DNA from: Arthrobacter zhangbolii
GTDB taxonomy: Bacteria; Actinomycetota; Actinomycetes; Actinomycetales; Micrococcaceae
Direction: 5' to 3'
Assembly: GCF_022869865.1 (NCBI RefSeq)
Contig: NZ_CP094984.1
Span: forward strand, 930,001-994,000
DNA: 64,000 bases
Under the pieces are notes generated by a model, which was not told the DNA's origin, ran no database searches, and was given only the letters and a program-made list of their open reading frames with translations. Of this stretch, positions 33,613-42,542 are shown piece by piece. A program made the translations under genes and the position numbers. How positions within the stretch are numbered: position 1 is the first letter of the stretch; each line of letters begins with the position of its first letter.

Positions 33613-34695
33613 TTACTTGACCAGCTCGGAAAGCGTCGGATCGTTGGCGTAGGCTTCGCCGGCGTTGGCCTTGGTAACGATGACCGGCTCCAGCAGGTAA
33701 GCCGGAACAACCTTGGTGCCGTTGTCGTAGCTCTCGTCGTCGTTGATCTCAACATCCTCACCGGCGGCCAGGTTCTTGACCATCTCGATGCTGTGGTTCA
33801 CCAGGTTTCGGGTGTCCTTGTTGATGGTGGAGTACTGCTTGCCTTCCATGATCAGCTTCACGGACTCAACCTCGGAGTCCTGGCCGGTGATGACGGGCAG
33901 CGGCTTGCCGGCCGCTTCAACGGAGGTCAGGACCGCGCGGGCCAGGGTGTCGTTGGGGGAGAGGACGCCGTCCAGTTCCACCGAGGCGTAGTTGGCGGAG
34001 AGCAGCGTGTCCGCACGCTTCTGGGCGTTCTCGGCCTTCCAGCCCTGGGTGACAGCCTGGTTGAATTCCGTCTGGCCGGAAACAACCTTGAGGTTTCCTG
34101 CTTCGATCTCCGGCTTCAGCACGTCCATGGCGCCGTCGAAGAAGACCTGGGCATTGGCGTCATCGGGGGATCCGGCGAACAGCTCAATGTTGTAGGGGCC
34201 CTCGGGCTTCTTTTCCTTCAATCCGTCCAGCAGCGCCTGGCCCTGCAGCTGTCCGACCTTGAAGTTGTCGTAGGCCACGTAGTAGTCCACGTTCTCGGTG
34301 TTGGTCAGCAGGCGGTCATAGGCGATGACGGTAATGCCGGCATCCTTGGCTTCCTGCAGCTGGGAGCCGAGCTGGCTGCCGTCGATGGCGCCGACAATCA
34401 GGACCTCGACGCCGTTGGTGATCATGGAGCTGATCTGGTTCTGCTGTTCGGAGACGCCGCCGTTGGCGAACTGGACCTGGCCTTCGAAGCCGGCTTCCTT
34501 GAGGCCGTCGTTGAACAGGGATTCGGCGAGGACCCAGTTTTCGGAGGTCTTCTGCGGCAGGGCAACGCCGATGGCGGCACCCTCACCGAAACCGGATTCG
34601 GATTCGGATGCTGCTTCTTCGGAGCGGCCGCAGGCGGACAGCGACAATGCTGCCACCGTTGCGACAACGGCGAAGGACTTTGCGAATTTACGCAT
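33613..34695 (-). CDS. chvE: Multiple-sugar ABC transporter substrate-binding lipoprotein (ChvE type)
   Basis: 360 residues. Signal peptide MRKFAKSFAVVATVAALSLS with lipobox LSAC near residue 22, then an acidic linker. The binding protein begins IGVALPQKTSENWVLAESLF; ITVIAYDRLLTNTENVDYYV and DGVLSPNDTLARAVLTSVEA match the ChvE/xylose-binding cluster B fold. It captures monosaccharides such as xylose, arabinose, galactose or glucose for the GguAB transporter. It is the last gene of the operon and is followed by a terminator. Confidence 0.92.
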   Translation of the reverse strand: MRKFAKSFAVVATVAALSLSACGRSEEAASESESGFGEGAAIGVALPQKTSENWVLAESLFNDGLKEAGFEGQVQFANGGVSEQQNQISSMITNGVEVLIVGAIDGSQLGSQLQEAKDAGITVIAYDRLLTNTENVDYYVAYDNFKVGQLQGQALLDGLKEKKPEGPYNIELFAGSPDDANAQVFFDGAMDVLKPEIEAGNLKVVSGQTEFNQAVTQGWKAENAQKRADTLLSANYASVELDGVLSPNDTLARAVLTSVEAAGKPLPVITGQDSEVESVKLIMEGKQYSTINKDTRNLVNHSIEMVKNLAAGEDVEINDDESYDNGTKVVPAYLLEPVIVTKANAGEAYANDPTLSELVK

Positions 34696-34749
34696 GGTGT
34701 TCTCTTTCTTGATAGCGGTGCTGTGAGTAATGCCAGTCAGTGGAAAGGA

Positions 34750-36042
34750 TTAGGCGTCGGTGGAGATGACGGTTTTGGTGCCCGTGGGCATTTCGGGGGT
34801 GGCATCCACGGCTGCGGGAGCCGGCGCCGGCTTGTTCCCACCGAAGTTGCGCATCAGGAGCCCGGTAACGGAGGGCCGCCCCTGGGTCTTGTTGTAGACA
34901 TCCAGGGCAACGGCGAGCAGCAGGACCAGGCCCTTGATCATGGAGGTGGTATCCGCGCCGACGCCCAGCAGCTGCAGGCCGTTGTTCAGCACGGCCATCA
35001 CCAGTCCGCCGACGATGGAGCCGACAACGGTGCCGACGCCGCCGGAGACTGCGGCGCCGCCGATGAAGACAGCGGCAATGGCGTCCAGCTCCCAGTTGGT
35101 TCCGTCAAACGGACCGGAGGCGGTGGAACGGGCCACGAAGATCATGCCGGCCAGGGCGGCGAGGATGGACATGTTCATCATGACCATGAAGTTCACCTTC
35201 TTGCCCTGCACACCGGAGAGTTCCGCTGCGTGCCGGTTGCCGCCCACGGCGTAGACGTGGCGGCCCAGGATGGTCTTGTTGGAGACGAAACCGTAGAACA
35301 GCACCAGTGCACCGAGGATGATGCCCGAGATGGGGAACGAGGTGCCGGGACGGCCGGTGGCGAAGAGGTACGTTGCGTAGAGGATAACGGCACAGAGAAG
35401 GCCGATCTTCACCATGGGGACCCAGGCCGGCGGGTTGACGGTGCCCAGCTTGGCATTGCGGCCGCGCTTGCGCATTTCACCGTAGATGACGGCGGCACAC
35501 AGGATCAGGCCGAGGAGCAGCGTGAGGTTGTTGTAGCCCGGGATGGGCCCGCCCTCGGGCAGGTAGCCGGCACCGATGAACTGGAATTCGGAGGGGACCG
35601 GCACGGTGTTGGACTTGCCGACCCACTGGTTGGCTCCGCGGAAGATCAGCATGCCCGCCAGCGTCACGATGAACGCCGGTATGCCGACGTAGGCCACCCA
35701 GAAGCCCTGCCAGGCGCCGATTGCGGCACCGACCAGCAGGCCCAGGATGATGCCGGCGTACCAGGGCAGCCCCCAGTCACGCATGGCCATGGCCACGACG
35801 ATGCCGGAGAACGCGGCCACCGAACCGACGGAGAGATCGATGTGCCCGGCGATGATCACAAAGACCATGCCCACGGCCAGGATGAGGATGTAGGAGTTTC
35901 CGTTGAACAGGTTGATCATGTTCGTGGACGTGAGGGTCTTGCCCCCGGTCAGTACCTGGAAAAGGACGACCAGGATGCCCAGGGCGAAGATCATCCCGAA
36001 CTGGCGGCCGTTGCCGCTCAGGAGCTGCTTGAAGGCGTTCAT
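34750..36042 (-). CDS. gguB: Sugar ABC transporter permease (GguB/MmsB)
   Basis: 430 residues with about ten to twelve membrane segments. [20 protein letters not shown] and [20 protein letters not shown] are the hallmark of carbohydrate-uptake CUT2 permeases. [24 protein letters not shown] sequence near residue 270 is the coupling loop for the ATPase, and [20 protein letters not shown] follows. The extended length and central insertion match the multiple-monosaccharide GguB subgroup. Its start overlaps the gguA stop by four bases. Confidence 0.92.
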   Translation of the reverse strand: MNAFKQLLSGNGRQFGMIFALGILVVLFQVLTGGKTLTSTNMINLFNGNSYILILAVGMVFVIIAGHIDLSVGSVAAFSGIVVAMAMRDWGLPWYAGIILGLLVGAAIGAWQGFWVAYVGIPAFIVTLAGMLIFRGANQWVGKSNTVPVPSEFQFIGAGYLPEGGPIPGYNNLTLLLGLILCAAVIYGEMRKRGRNAKLGTVNPPAWVPMVKIGLLCAVILYATYLFATGRPGTSFPISGIILGALVLFYGFVSNKTILGRHVYAVGGNRHAAELSGVQGKKVNFMVMMNMSILAALAGMIFVARSTASGPFDGTNWELDAIAAVFIGGAAVSGGVGTVVGSIVGGLVMAVLNNGLQLLGVGADTTSMIKGLVLLLAVALDVYNKTQGRPSVTGLLMRNFGGNKPAPAPAAVDATPEMPTGTKTVISTDA

Positions 36043-37604
36043 GAAAGGGTTCCTTGAGTGGCGTAGGTTTTCTTGGTGGGGGAGGTCATGAGCCTCATGA
36101 GGTTCTCCTGGCTGGCTTCCGCCTTGGAGACCTCGCCGGTGATGGCCCCTTCAAAAATGGTGTAGATGCGGTCCGAGAGGCCCAGCAGTTCGGGCAGCTC
36201 CGAGGAGATCACGATGACTCCCTTGCCCTGGTTGGCAAGCTGCTGGATGATCCCGTAGATCTCATACTTGGCACCCACGTCAATGCCGCGGGTGGGCTCG
36301 TCGAGGATCAGCAGATCCGGGTCGGTGAACATCCACTTGGCCAGCACAACCTTCTGCTGGTTGCCGCCGGAAAGCTTGGCGACGCCTTCATCCACCGTCG
36401 GGGCCTTGGTGCGCAGGTTCCTGCGGTATTCCTCGGCGTGGCGGAACTCGGCGTCGTCATCCACCACCAGGCCGTGGGTGATCCTTTTCAGGTCCGCCGA
36501 GACAGTGGTGGCCTTGATGTCATCGAGCAGGTTCAGGCCGAGTGTCTTACGGTCCTCGGTGACGTAGGCCAGGCCGTGGCTGATGGCGGAGTGCACGCTC
36601 TTGAGCGTGATTTCCTTGCCGTCCTTGATGATCTGGCCGGAGATGAAGTTTCCGTAGGAGCGGCCGAAAATGGAGCGTGCCAGTTCGGTGCGGCCGGCAC
36701 CCATCAGCCCTGCGAAGCCCACAATTTCGCCGCGGCGGACGTGGAAGTCCGAGCCCTTGCAGACCAGACGGTCCGCCACGGACGGGTGCCCCACGGTCCA
36801 GCCGCGGACCTCGAAGAAGGTTTCCCCGATATTGGGGGTGTGGTCCGGGAACCGGGATTCCAGGGAACGCCCCACCATGCCTCGGATGATCCGGTCCTCG
36901 TTCGCCCCTTCAACGGCGACGTCGATGGTTTCCACCGATTTGCCGTCGCGGATGATGGTGATGGAGTCGGAGATCTGCTCGATTTCGTTGAGCTTGTGCG
37001 AAATCATGATGCAGGAGATGCCCTTGTCCCGCAGGCCGGACATCAGGCCCAGCAGGTGCTGGGAATCGGTTTCATTCAGTGCGGCAGTCGGCTCGTCCAG
37101 GATGAGCAGCTGAACCTTTTTGCTCAGCGCCTTGGCGATTTCCACCAGCTGCTGCTTGCCTACGCCGAGTTCCTTGACGGGAGTGGCGGGGTCTTCGCTA
37201 AGGCCCACGCGTTCCATCAGGTCCAGGGTTTCGAAGTTGATCCGGTCCCAGTTGATGACTCCGAAACGGGTGGGTTCGTTGCCCAGGAAGATGTTCTCGG
37301 CAATGGAGAGCTCCGGGATGAGGGCAAGTTCCTGGTGGATGATGACGATGCCGGCAGCCTCGCTGGAGCGGATGTCGCGGAACTGGACGGGACGGCCCTG
37401 GAAGGAGATCTCGCCGGTGTACGTGCCGTAGGGGTAAACCCCGGAGAGGACCTTCATCAGGGTGGATTTGCCGGCGCCGTTTTCGCCGCAGATAGCGTGG
37501 ATTTCGCCGGCGCGGACCTTCAGTGAGACGTCGGACAAGGCTTTAACGCCGGGAAACTCCTTGGTGATGGAGTCCATTTCCAGAATGAATGGATTAGCCG
37601 ACAT
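36039..37604 (-). CDS. gguA: Sugar ABC transporter ATP-binding protein (GguA/MmsA)
   Basis: 521 residues, two fused ATPase domains as in all CUT2 systems. The first has Walker [17 protein letters not shown], a Q-loop, and Walker [17 protein letters not shown]. The second lacks the Walker lysine ([16 protein letters not shown]) but keeps the [16 protein letters not shown] signature and [15 protein letters not shown]. This asymmetry is normal for RbsA/GguA proteins. It is the first gene of the operon behind a promoter region with a 20-base element also found upstream of the ROK regulator gene. Confidence 0.94.
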   Translation of the reverse strand: MSANPFILEMDSITKEFPGVKALSDVSLKVRAGEIHAICGENGAGKSTLMKVLSGVYPYGTYTGEISFQGRPVQFRDIRSSEAAGIVIIHQELALIPELSIAENIFLGNEPTRFGVINWDRINFETLDLMERVGLSEDPATPVKELGVGKQQLVEIAKALSKKVQLLILDEPTAALNETDSQHLLGLMSGLRDKGISCIMISHKLNEIEQISDSITIIRDGKSVETIDVAVEGANEDRIIRGMVGRSLESRFPDHTPNIGETFFEVRGWTVGHPSVADRLVCKGSDFHVRRGEIVGFAGLMGAGRTELARSIFGRSYGNFISGQIIKDGKEITLKSVHSAISHGLAYVTEDRKTLGLNLLDDIKATTVSADLKRITHGLVVDDDAEFRHAEEYRRNLRTKAPTVDEGVAKLSGGNQQKVVLAKWMFTDPDLLILDEPTRGIDVGAKYEIYGIIQQLANQGKGVIVISSELPELLGLSDRIYTIFEGAITGEVSKAEASQENLMRLMTSPTKKTYATQGTLS

Positions 37605-37710
37605 GCAGGGTGTCCCTGCTGCCGGGGCAGGGCGCGCAGTATGCGTGTTCTGCCGGAGCTGCTGCTGCTGCTCGCATGAGTGCCTCCGTGTGACCTCTTT
37701 GTCGTGAGAT

Positions 37711-37726
37711 GACCCACATGTGGGTC
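37711..37726. promoter_or_regulatory. 16-base perfect palindrome upstream of gguA
   Basis: GACCCACATGTGGGTC is fully symmetric. It lies about 107 bases upstream of the gguA start, downstream of the shared ROK-type element. A possible second operator. Confidence 0.5.
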
Positions 37727-37758
37727 GATAAGGCAGTTAACATGGTCATAGGCACTGT

Positions 37759-37778
37759 CGTCAAGTCTTGAACGCAAT
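37759..37778 (-). promoter_or_regulatory. Shared 20-base element A, gguA promoter (probable ROK operator)
   Basis: Coding strand ATTGCGTTCAAGACTTGACG. It contains an imperfect dyad (GTTCAAG-A-CTTGAC) and a possible -35 (TTGACG) with GTTAAC 17 bases further on. It matches element B at 39042-39061 in 17 of 20 positions. Confidence 0.65.
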
Positions 37779-37796
37779 ACCGCGTATTTCCGGGGG

Positions 37797-39011
37797 TCAG
37801 CGGACCGGGGCGCCCTGTTCCTGCAGCACCAGGGCGGCTGCACCGAGGGCTTCCGCACGCTCCCCGAGCGAGGACATCATGACGGTGGAGGTCTCATCCA
37901 CCATGGGCACGGCGTGGCGCAGCAGGCCGCGCCGGATCGGCTCCAGGAAGGTGTCACCGAGGTCCGCAAGGGACCCGCCCACAACGATTAGTTCGGGATT
38001 GAGCGTATTGGCGAGGTTGGCCGCGGCCCGCCCGACTGCCATGCCGGCGTCGTCGATGACCCGCAGGGTTGCCGGGTCCCTGGCGGCGGCGCGGGCGAGG
38101 ATGTCTGCGGTCCCCACGGGTTCCTGGCTGCTGCGGCTGAGCAGCTCGGTCATGATGGCGGTGGAGGCGATGGTTTCCAGGCAGCCGCGGTTGCCGCAGC
38201 GGCAGATAAGGCCCTGGTCGGAGATGGTGGCATGGCCGATTTCCCCGGTAATGCCCACGTTGCCGTAGTAGAGCGAACCGTTGATGATCAGCCCGGCGCC
38301 GATGCCGGTGGCCACCTTGATGAAGATCAGGTTCTCGGTGCCGCCGTGCGGACCCCAGGTCACCTCGGCCAGGGCGCCGAGGTTGGCGTCATTGTCGATG
38401 AAGACGGGGACGCGCAGCCGTTCGGCCAGGTCCTGCCGCATGTTGATGCCCACCCATTCGGGCAGGATGGCGCCCTGCACCACGGTTCCGGTACGCCGGT
38501 CGATGGGTCCGGGAATGCCGACGCCGGCGCCCAGTAGGGCGCTGCGGTCCACGCCCTGGCGTTCCAGCAGCTCCTCCAGCAGTTCCGTTGCCGCGTCCAT
38601 GCCTTCAGAGGCGCAGTGGCCCAGCGGAAGCCGGAGGGATTTCTCCTGCAGGATCCGGTAACTGAGCGAGGCCAGCACCACGCGGACGTGGCTCCGGCCG
38701 ATGTCGATGCCTGCGGCCACCGCGCCGGTGTCGTTGAGCCGGACGGAGAGGGCGCGGCGTCCGGAGCTGGTGGTGGGCTCGGTGCTCACCAGCCGGTTCT
38801 GGTGCATCAGCTTCACAATGTTGGACACGGTGGCGTTGGAGAGTCCCGTCTGGCGGGAAAGCTCGGCCTGGGTCTGCGGTCCGGAAGCAACCAGTGCCTC
38901 GATGATGCGCTGGCGGTTGCGGGCACGCAGGGCACTCTGGGAACCGGGCTTGGCGGTGACCGGTTCCGGAGTCAGGGGGTTCCTCGACGGTGAGGATAGG
39001 TCGGCTGGCAT
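37797..39011 (-). CDS. ROK family transcriptional regulator
   Basis: 404 residues. The N-terminal winged helix is LVASGPQTQAELSRQTGLSN, then ATVSNIVKLMHQNRLVS. The ROK domain follows with VAAGIDIGRSHVRVVLASL (ATP-type fold), GAGVGIPGPIDRRTGTVVQG, and the zinc-binding ROK motif GHATISDQGLICRCGNRGCL with Cys residues near 260-270. It probably represses the adjacent gguA-gguB-chvE operon until a sugar ligand binds. A nearly identical element precedes both its own gene and gguA, so autoregulation is likely. Confidence 0.92.
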   Translation of the reverse strand: MPADLSSPSRNPLTPEPVTAKPGSQSALRARNRQRIIEALVASGPQTQAELSRQTGLSNATVSNIVKLMHQNRLVSTEPTTSSGRRALSVRLNDTGAVAAGIDIGRSHVRVVLASLSYRILQEKSLRLPLGHCASEGMDAATELLEELLERQGVDRSALLGAGVGIPGPIDRRTGTVVQGAILPEWVGINMRQDLAERLRVPVFIDNDANLGALAEVTWGPHGGTENLIFIKVATGIGAGLIINGSLYYGNVGITGEIGHATISDQGLICRCGNRGCLETIASTAIMTELLSRSSQEPVGTADILARAAARDPATLRVIDDAGMAVGRAAANLANTLNPELIVVGGSLADLGDTFLEPIRRGLLRHAVPMVDETSTVMMSSLGERAEALGAAALVLQEQGAPVR

Positions 39012-39041
39012 TAGTTCAGAGTGCTACATCACATCAGTTGG

Positions 39042-39061
39042 CGTCAAGAAGTGAACGCAAT
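39042..39061 (-). promoter_or_regulatory. Shared 20-base element B, ROK gene promoter
   Basis: Coding strand ATTGCGTTCACTTCTTGACG, about 31 bases before the ROK gene start. It differs from element A in three adjacent central positions. TTGACG could serve as the -35. Confidence 0.65.
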
Positions 39062-39103
39062 GACGGTGTCCGGCACTTGCGTCCCTGCCTCCGGGGCTAC
39101 CGT

Positions 39104-39646
39104 TCAGCCCGCTGCCGGCGGCTGTGCGGCCGCGACGGCACTGCGGTGTTCGGCGGCAGTCTGCCGGTAGTTCTCGGCGTTGGCCCGGACACCGGCAAAC
39201 TCTTCGTCGGAGAGCGGGCGGCGCACCTTGGCCGGGACGCCGGCCACCAGGGAACGCGGAGGCACCACGGTTCCCTCAAGCACCAGGGCGCCGGCCGCCA
39301 CGAGCGATCCCGCGCCGATGACGGCGCCGTTCATAACGGTGGCGCTCATTCCGATCAGGCAGTCATCCTCCACTGTGCAGCCGTGGACTACGGCATTGTG
39401 GCCCACACTGACGCGTTCCCCGACCGATGTAGGGAAGCCGGGATCAGCGTGCAGCACCACGTTGTCCTGCAGGTTGGTGCCCGCTCCCACTGTGATGCTG
39501 TTGGAATCGCCGCGAACGCACACGCCGTAAAAGGCGCTGGAATCCGGCGCCATGGTGACATCGCCAATCAGTGACGCCGTGGGGGCGAGGAAAACGGTGG
39601 GATCAACGGAGGGGGACTTGCCCCGGAACTCAATAATGTGTGCCAT
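39104..39646 (-). CDS. Gamma-class carbonic anhydrase family protein
   Basis: 180 residues, left-handed beta-helix. MAHIIEFRGKSPSVDPTVFL, GVCVRGDSNSITVGAGTNLQ, DNVVLHADPGFPTSVGERVS and VGHNAVVHGCTVEDDCLIGM carry the three zinc-ligand histidines (HAD, VGHNAVVHG) in the expected order. It may hydrate CO2 or be one of the many PaaY/YrdA-like relatives of unclear activity. On the coding strand TAGGCT lies seven bases before the ATG. The gene lies downstream of purU on the same strand, 31 bases away. Confidence 0.87.
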   Translation of the reverse strand: MAHIIEFRGKSPSVDPTVFLAPTASLIGDVTMAPDSSAFYGVCVRGDSNSITVGAGTNLQDNVVLHADPGFPTSVGERVSVGHNAVVHGCTVEDDCLIGMSATVMNGAVIGAGSLVAAGALVLEGTVVPPRSLVAGVPAKVRRPLSDEEFAGVRANAENYRQTAAEHRSAVAAAQPPAAG

Positions 39647-39653
39647 GGCACAC

Positions 39654-39659
39654 AGCCTA
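39654..39659 (-). promoter_or_regulatory. -10 hexamer of the carbonic anhydrase gene, leaderless geometry
   Basis: Coding-strand TAGGCT, seven bases before ATG 39646. Confidence 0.4.
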
Positions 39660-39677
39660 GCCGGGGTGGACGGCGTC

Positions 39678-40559
39678 TTAGTTGAAGACGATGGTCCGCA
39701 TGCCGTCCAGCAGGACGCGGTGTTCGGCGTGCCACTGCACGGCTTTGGACAGCGCCCGCCCTTCAACGTCGCTGCCCAGGGCAGCGAGCTGGGCGGCGGA
39801 ACGGGCATGGTCCACCCGGATCACTTCCTGCTCAATGATCGGACCCTCATCCAGGTCCGAGGTGACGTAGTGGGCAGTGGCGCCGATGAGCTTCACGCCG
39901 CGGGCATGCGCCTGGTGGTAGGGCCGGGCGCCCTTGAACGAGGGCAGGAAGGAGTGGTGGATGTTGATTGCCCGGCCGGAGAGGTCGGCACAGAGCTCGT
40001 TGCTCAGGATCTGCATGTAGCGGGCCAGGACCACCAGCTCAATGTCCAGTTCGGCCATCAGGGCACGCAGGCGGTCCTCGGCCTGCTGCTTGGTCTCCGG
40101 TGTTACGGGAATGTGGTGGAAGGGCACACCGTAAAACTCTGCCAGCGGCTCAAGGTCGCGGTGGTTGGAGACAATGGCGGGGATTTCCACCGGCAGGGTG
40201 CCGGCCCGCTGCTGGAACAGCAGGTCATTGAGGCAGTGCCCGGATTTGGACGCCATAATCAGGGTGCGGACCCGCTGGCCGGCACGGTGCAGCTGCCAGG
40301 ACATGGAGAAGCCGCCGGCAACGGCGGACAGCTCGCTGTGCACCTGCTCATAGGAACGGGGCGAGGTGAATTCCACCCGCATAAAGAAGGACCCGGTCTC
40401 CGGGCTGCCGTACTGCGCCGACTCGGTGATGTTGCCTTCCGCTGCCACGAGCGAGGCGCTCACTGCATGCACAATTCCCGGCCGGTCAGGGCAGGAAAGG
40501 GTGAGTGTGTAGGCGCCTGTACGTGCGCCTGCGGGCAGGGGAGGAATCAATTCGGTCAC
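39678..40559 (-). CDS. purU: Formyltetrahydrofolate deformylase
   Basis: 293 residues. It hydrolyses 10-formyl-THF to THF and formate, balancing the one-carbon pool. An N-terminal ACT domain (LTLSCPDRPGIVHAVSASLV) is followed by a formyltransferase-like domain: MASKSGHCLNDLLFQQRAGT, INIHHSFLPSFKGARPYHQA with catalytic Asn and His, and IGATAHYVTSDLDEGPII with the Asp. GTG 40559 is chosen because TAACCT lies seven bases upstream and the ACT domain follows directly. The frame stays open upstream without homology. Confidence 0.95.
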   Translation of the reverse strand: MTELIPPLPAGARTGAYTLTLSCPDRPGIVHAVSASLVAAEGNITESAQYGSPETGSFFMRVEFTSPRSYEQVHSELSAVAGGFSMSWQLHRAGQRVRTLIMASKSGHCLNDLLFQQRAGTLPVEIPAIVSNHRDLEPLAEFYGVPFHHIPVTPETKQQAEDRLRALMAELDIELVVLARYMQILSNELCADLSGRAINIHHSFLPSFKGARPYHQAHARGVKLIGATAHYVTSDLDEGPIIEQEVIRVDHARSAAQLAALGSDVEGRALSKAVQWHAEHRVLLDGMRTIVFN

Positions 40560-40566
40560 CCTAGCT

Positions 40567-40572
40567 AGGTTA
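40567..40572 (-). promoter_or_regulatory. -10 hexamer of purU, leaderless geometry
   Basis: Coding-strand TAACCT, seven bases before GTG 40559. Confidence 0.4.
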
Positions 40573-40592
40573 CCGGTTTTGCCGCCTTGGCT

Positions 40593-40598
40593 TAGGGT
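40593..40598 (+). promoter_or_regulatory. -10 hexamer of the 40606 acetyltransferase gene, leaderless geometry
   Basis: TAGGGT, seven bases before ATG 40606. The divergent purU start is only 46 bases away. Confidence 0.35.
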
Positions 40599-40605
40599 TG
40601 GGCTC

Positions 40606-41151
40606 ATGGATGTGACGTTCCTGCCGCTTTCGGACAAGGATGAGGAAGAACTTGTCCGGTTCCTCACCACCAACAGTTTTCCCTACCACCGGATCAAGGC
40701 GCCTTCCGAAGGCCTGGTCCGGAGGCTGCTGATGGAAGGGCGCTTCGTTGGGGATGCCGTGCGCACCTACTGGGTGATCGGAGACAACCACCGGCTGGGC
40801 CTGGTCATCCTGGAGGAACTGGATACCCCCACGCCCATGCTGGACCTGAGGCTGGTGGAACGGTTCCGGGGGCGCGGAAACGCGGTGCCCGTGCTGCAGG
40901 CACTGACGGAAAAAGTCTTCGGCGACTATCCCCGCATCCACCGATTTGCCGGCCGTACCCGCGAGGACAACGTGGCCATGCGCAAAACACTGCTGCGCTC
41001 GGGCTTCCTGAAGGAGGCACACTACCGGGAGGACTGGCCGCTCGAGGACGGCCGTCGGGTGGCCACCGTGGTCTATGCCATCCTGCGCCGGGACTGGGAG
41101 CGCGGAACGGTTACCCGCTTTGAGTGGGAAGAGCTGGAACAGCCGCGGTAG
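40606..41151 (+). CDS. GNAT family N-acetyltransferase
   Basis: 181 residues, RimJ/RimL-like. MDVTFLPLSDKDEEELVRFL at the start, then LDLRLVERFRGRGNAVPVLQ with the R-G-x-G-N-A acetyl-CoA loop near residue 95, and GRTREDNVAMRKTLLRSGFL, the family's motif B. YREDWPLEDGRRVATVVYAI ends the domain. Acceptor unknown. Its last 41 bases overlap the convergent monooxygenase gene, and both reading frames appear genuine. Confidence 0.82.
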   Translation: MDVTFLPLSDKDEEELVRFLTTNSFPYHRIKAPSEGLVRRLLMEGRFVGDAVRTYWVIGDNHRLGLVILEELDTPTPMLDLRLVERFRGRGNAVPVLQALTEKVFGDYPRIHRFAGRTREDNVAMRKTLLRSGFLKEAHYREDWPLEDGRRVATVVYAILRRDWERGTVTRFEWEELEQPR

Positions 41152-42238
41152 GGCTGCCTTCCGCTTCCAGCAGCCGCACTGCAGCCAGCGCTGCGGAACG
41201 GCCGGCCCGGGTGGCACCCAGTGTGGAGGAGGATTCCCCGTAGCCCACCAGGAACAGCCGGGGCTCACGCGCCACCCGGACGCCGTCCATCCGGATTCCT
41301 CCGCCGGGTTCACGCAGCCGCAGCGGGGCCAGATGCTCCAGTGCGGCACGGAACCCGGTGGCCCACAGGATCACGTCCGCTTTCTCCTCCGAGCCGTCCA
41401 CGAAGCGGACCGTGTCCGTGCCCAGGCTCTCCAGGGGGCCGCGGGAGACCAGGATGCCGGCGGCAATGCCGTCCTGATACTGCTGCGTCAGCGGCAGTCC
41501 GGTGGCAGCAACCACGCTCAGCGGCGGCAGCCCGGCACGGGTGCGGGCACTGACCCGGGCCTCGACGGCCCGGCCCCACTCGGCATCGAACGGCCGCCGG
41601 GTAAACTCCGGCGGGCGCCGGGTGGACCACAGGGTCTGCGCCCCGGCCCGGTGCAGCTGCAGCAGGAACTGTACGGCGGAGGTGCCGCCGCCCACCACCA
41701 CAACGCGCCGGCCGGCAAACTCCGCGGCGCTGCGGAAGTCATGGGTATGCAGCTGCCGGCCGCGGAAAATATCCCGTCCCGGGTAATAGGGCCAGTAGGG
41801 GCGGTCCCAGGTGCCGGTGGCATTGATAACCGCCCGGGCGTCCCAGCTCCGGCCGCCGTCGGACGCGGAAGCCACGGCCAGCCGGCCGCCGCCGCCGTCG
41901 GACACGGAAGCCACCGCCACCGGACGCACGACGTCGAACCCGAACTCCCGTTCATACTGCCCGTAATACCGGGTCACCACGGAGGAAGCAGGCTCTGCCG
42001 GATCCGGGGTGCCCAGCGGCATACCGGGGAGGTCATGCAGGGCGTGGGCGGCCCCGAACGTCAGCGAATCCCACCGGTGCCGCCAGGCACCGCCAGGTCC
42101 GGGATTGGCATCCAGCACCACAAATCCGGGACCGGGTTCCAGGCCGCGGCGGCGCAGGTGGTACGCCGCGCTCAGGCCTGCCTGCCCGGCGCCGATCACC
42201 ACCACCTCCGTCTGCACGGATACCCCTTTCATTGCCAT
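41111..42238 (-). CDS. Flavin-containing monooxygenase-like oxidoreductase
   Basis: 375 residues. The FAD-binding Rossmann motif is VVVIGAGQAGLSAAYHLRRR (residues ~11-30), then GGAWRHRWDSLTFGAAHAL, and the second dinucleotide fold for NADPH is VVVVGGGTSAVQFLLQLHRA (~165). RGRQLHTHDFRSAAEFAGRR corresponds to the FxGxxxHxxxF-like fingerprint, and VILWATGFRAALEHLAPLRL is the C-terminal ATG motif. It may oxidise sulfur or nitrogen compounds or ketones; substrate unknown. Its 3' end overlaps the convergent acetyltransferase gene. Confidence 0.85.
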   Translation of the reverse strand: MAMKGVSVQTEVVVIGAGQAGLSAAYHLRRRGLEPGPGFVVLDANPGPGGAWRHRWDSLTFGAAHALHDLPGMPLGTPDPAEPASSVVTRYYGQYEREFGFDVVRPVAVASVSDGGGGRLAVASASDGGRSWDARAVINATGTWDRPYWPYYPGRDIFRGRQLHTHDFRSAAEFAGRRVVVVGGGTSAVQFLLQLHRAGAQTLWSTRRPPEFTRRPFDAEWGRAVEARVSARTRAGLPPLSVVAATGLPLTQQYQDGIAAGILVSRGPLESLGTDTVRFVDGSEEKADVILWATGFRAALEHLAPLRLREPGGGIRMDGVRVAREPRLFLVGYGESSSTLGATRAGRSAALAAVRLLEAEGSPTAAVPALPTQSG

Positions 42239-42345
42239 GCCTCAGATAACTTCCACGGCTCCGACCCTATTCCGGCAGGTTCGCCCCGGCAGGAACGTGG
42301 TCGGTTTGTTTCGGTCACACAGCGGGGCAGCGGCGGCCGGGAGGT

Positions 42346-42351
42346 TAGGAT
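42346..42351 (+). promoter_or_regulatory. -10 hexamer of the riboswitch-glyA-folD transcript
   Basis: TAGGAT, placing the transcription start about 42358, right at the 5' edge of the ZTP aptamer. Confidence 0.5.
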
Positions 42352-42356
42352 GGGGG

Positions 42357-42452
42357 TGTCGCGACTGGCGTCGGGTGGGTCACCACCAGGAAGCGGCACG
42401 GGTGCCTGTTGTGGTGCCTTCGACCACGGATCGCACGCCTGGGCCGCGGGTC
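42357..42452 (+). ncRNA. ZTP (pfl) riboswitch aptamer upstream of glyA
   Basis: The conserved core CGCGACTGGCG (42360-42370) and the 3' element CGCACGCCTGGGCCGCGGG (42432-42450) match the two halves of the ZTP/ZMP aptamer, whose GGC and GCC form the pseudoknot. CCAGGAAGCGGCA lies at the expected internal loop. The 3' domain closes as GACC-CGG / CCG-GGTC. ZTP accumulates when 10-formyl-THF is short and turns on one-carbon genes, which fits glyA-folD downstream. A weaker hairpin (ACCCGG 42469-42474, CCGGGT 42489-42494) may belong to the expression platform. Confidence 0.85.
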
Positions 42453-42542
42453 ACGCAAGACTGTCTGTACCCGGAGTGTGTCCTTAGCCCGGGTGGCGGC
42501 AGGTAGCCTGACCTATAGAGACCCCGTTCCCAGGAGATCCAC

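Noticed and set aside
33430-36057. Long plus-strand open frame of 875 codons across the sugar ABC operon
   Set aside because: It is antisense to chvE and gguB, has no recognisable domain and is rich in Gly/His/Val/Asp as expected of reverse-complement high-GC coding DNA.
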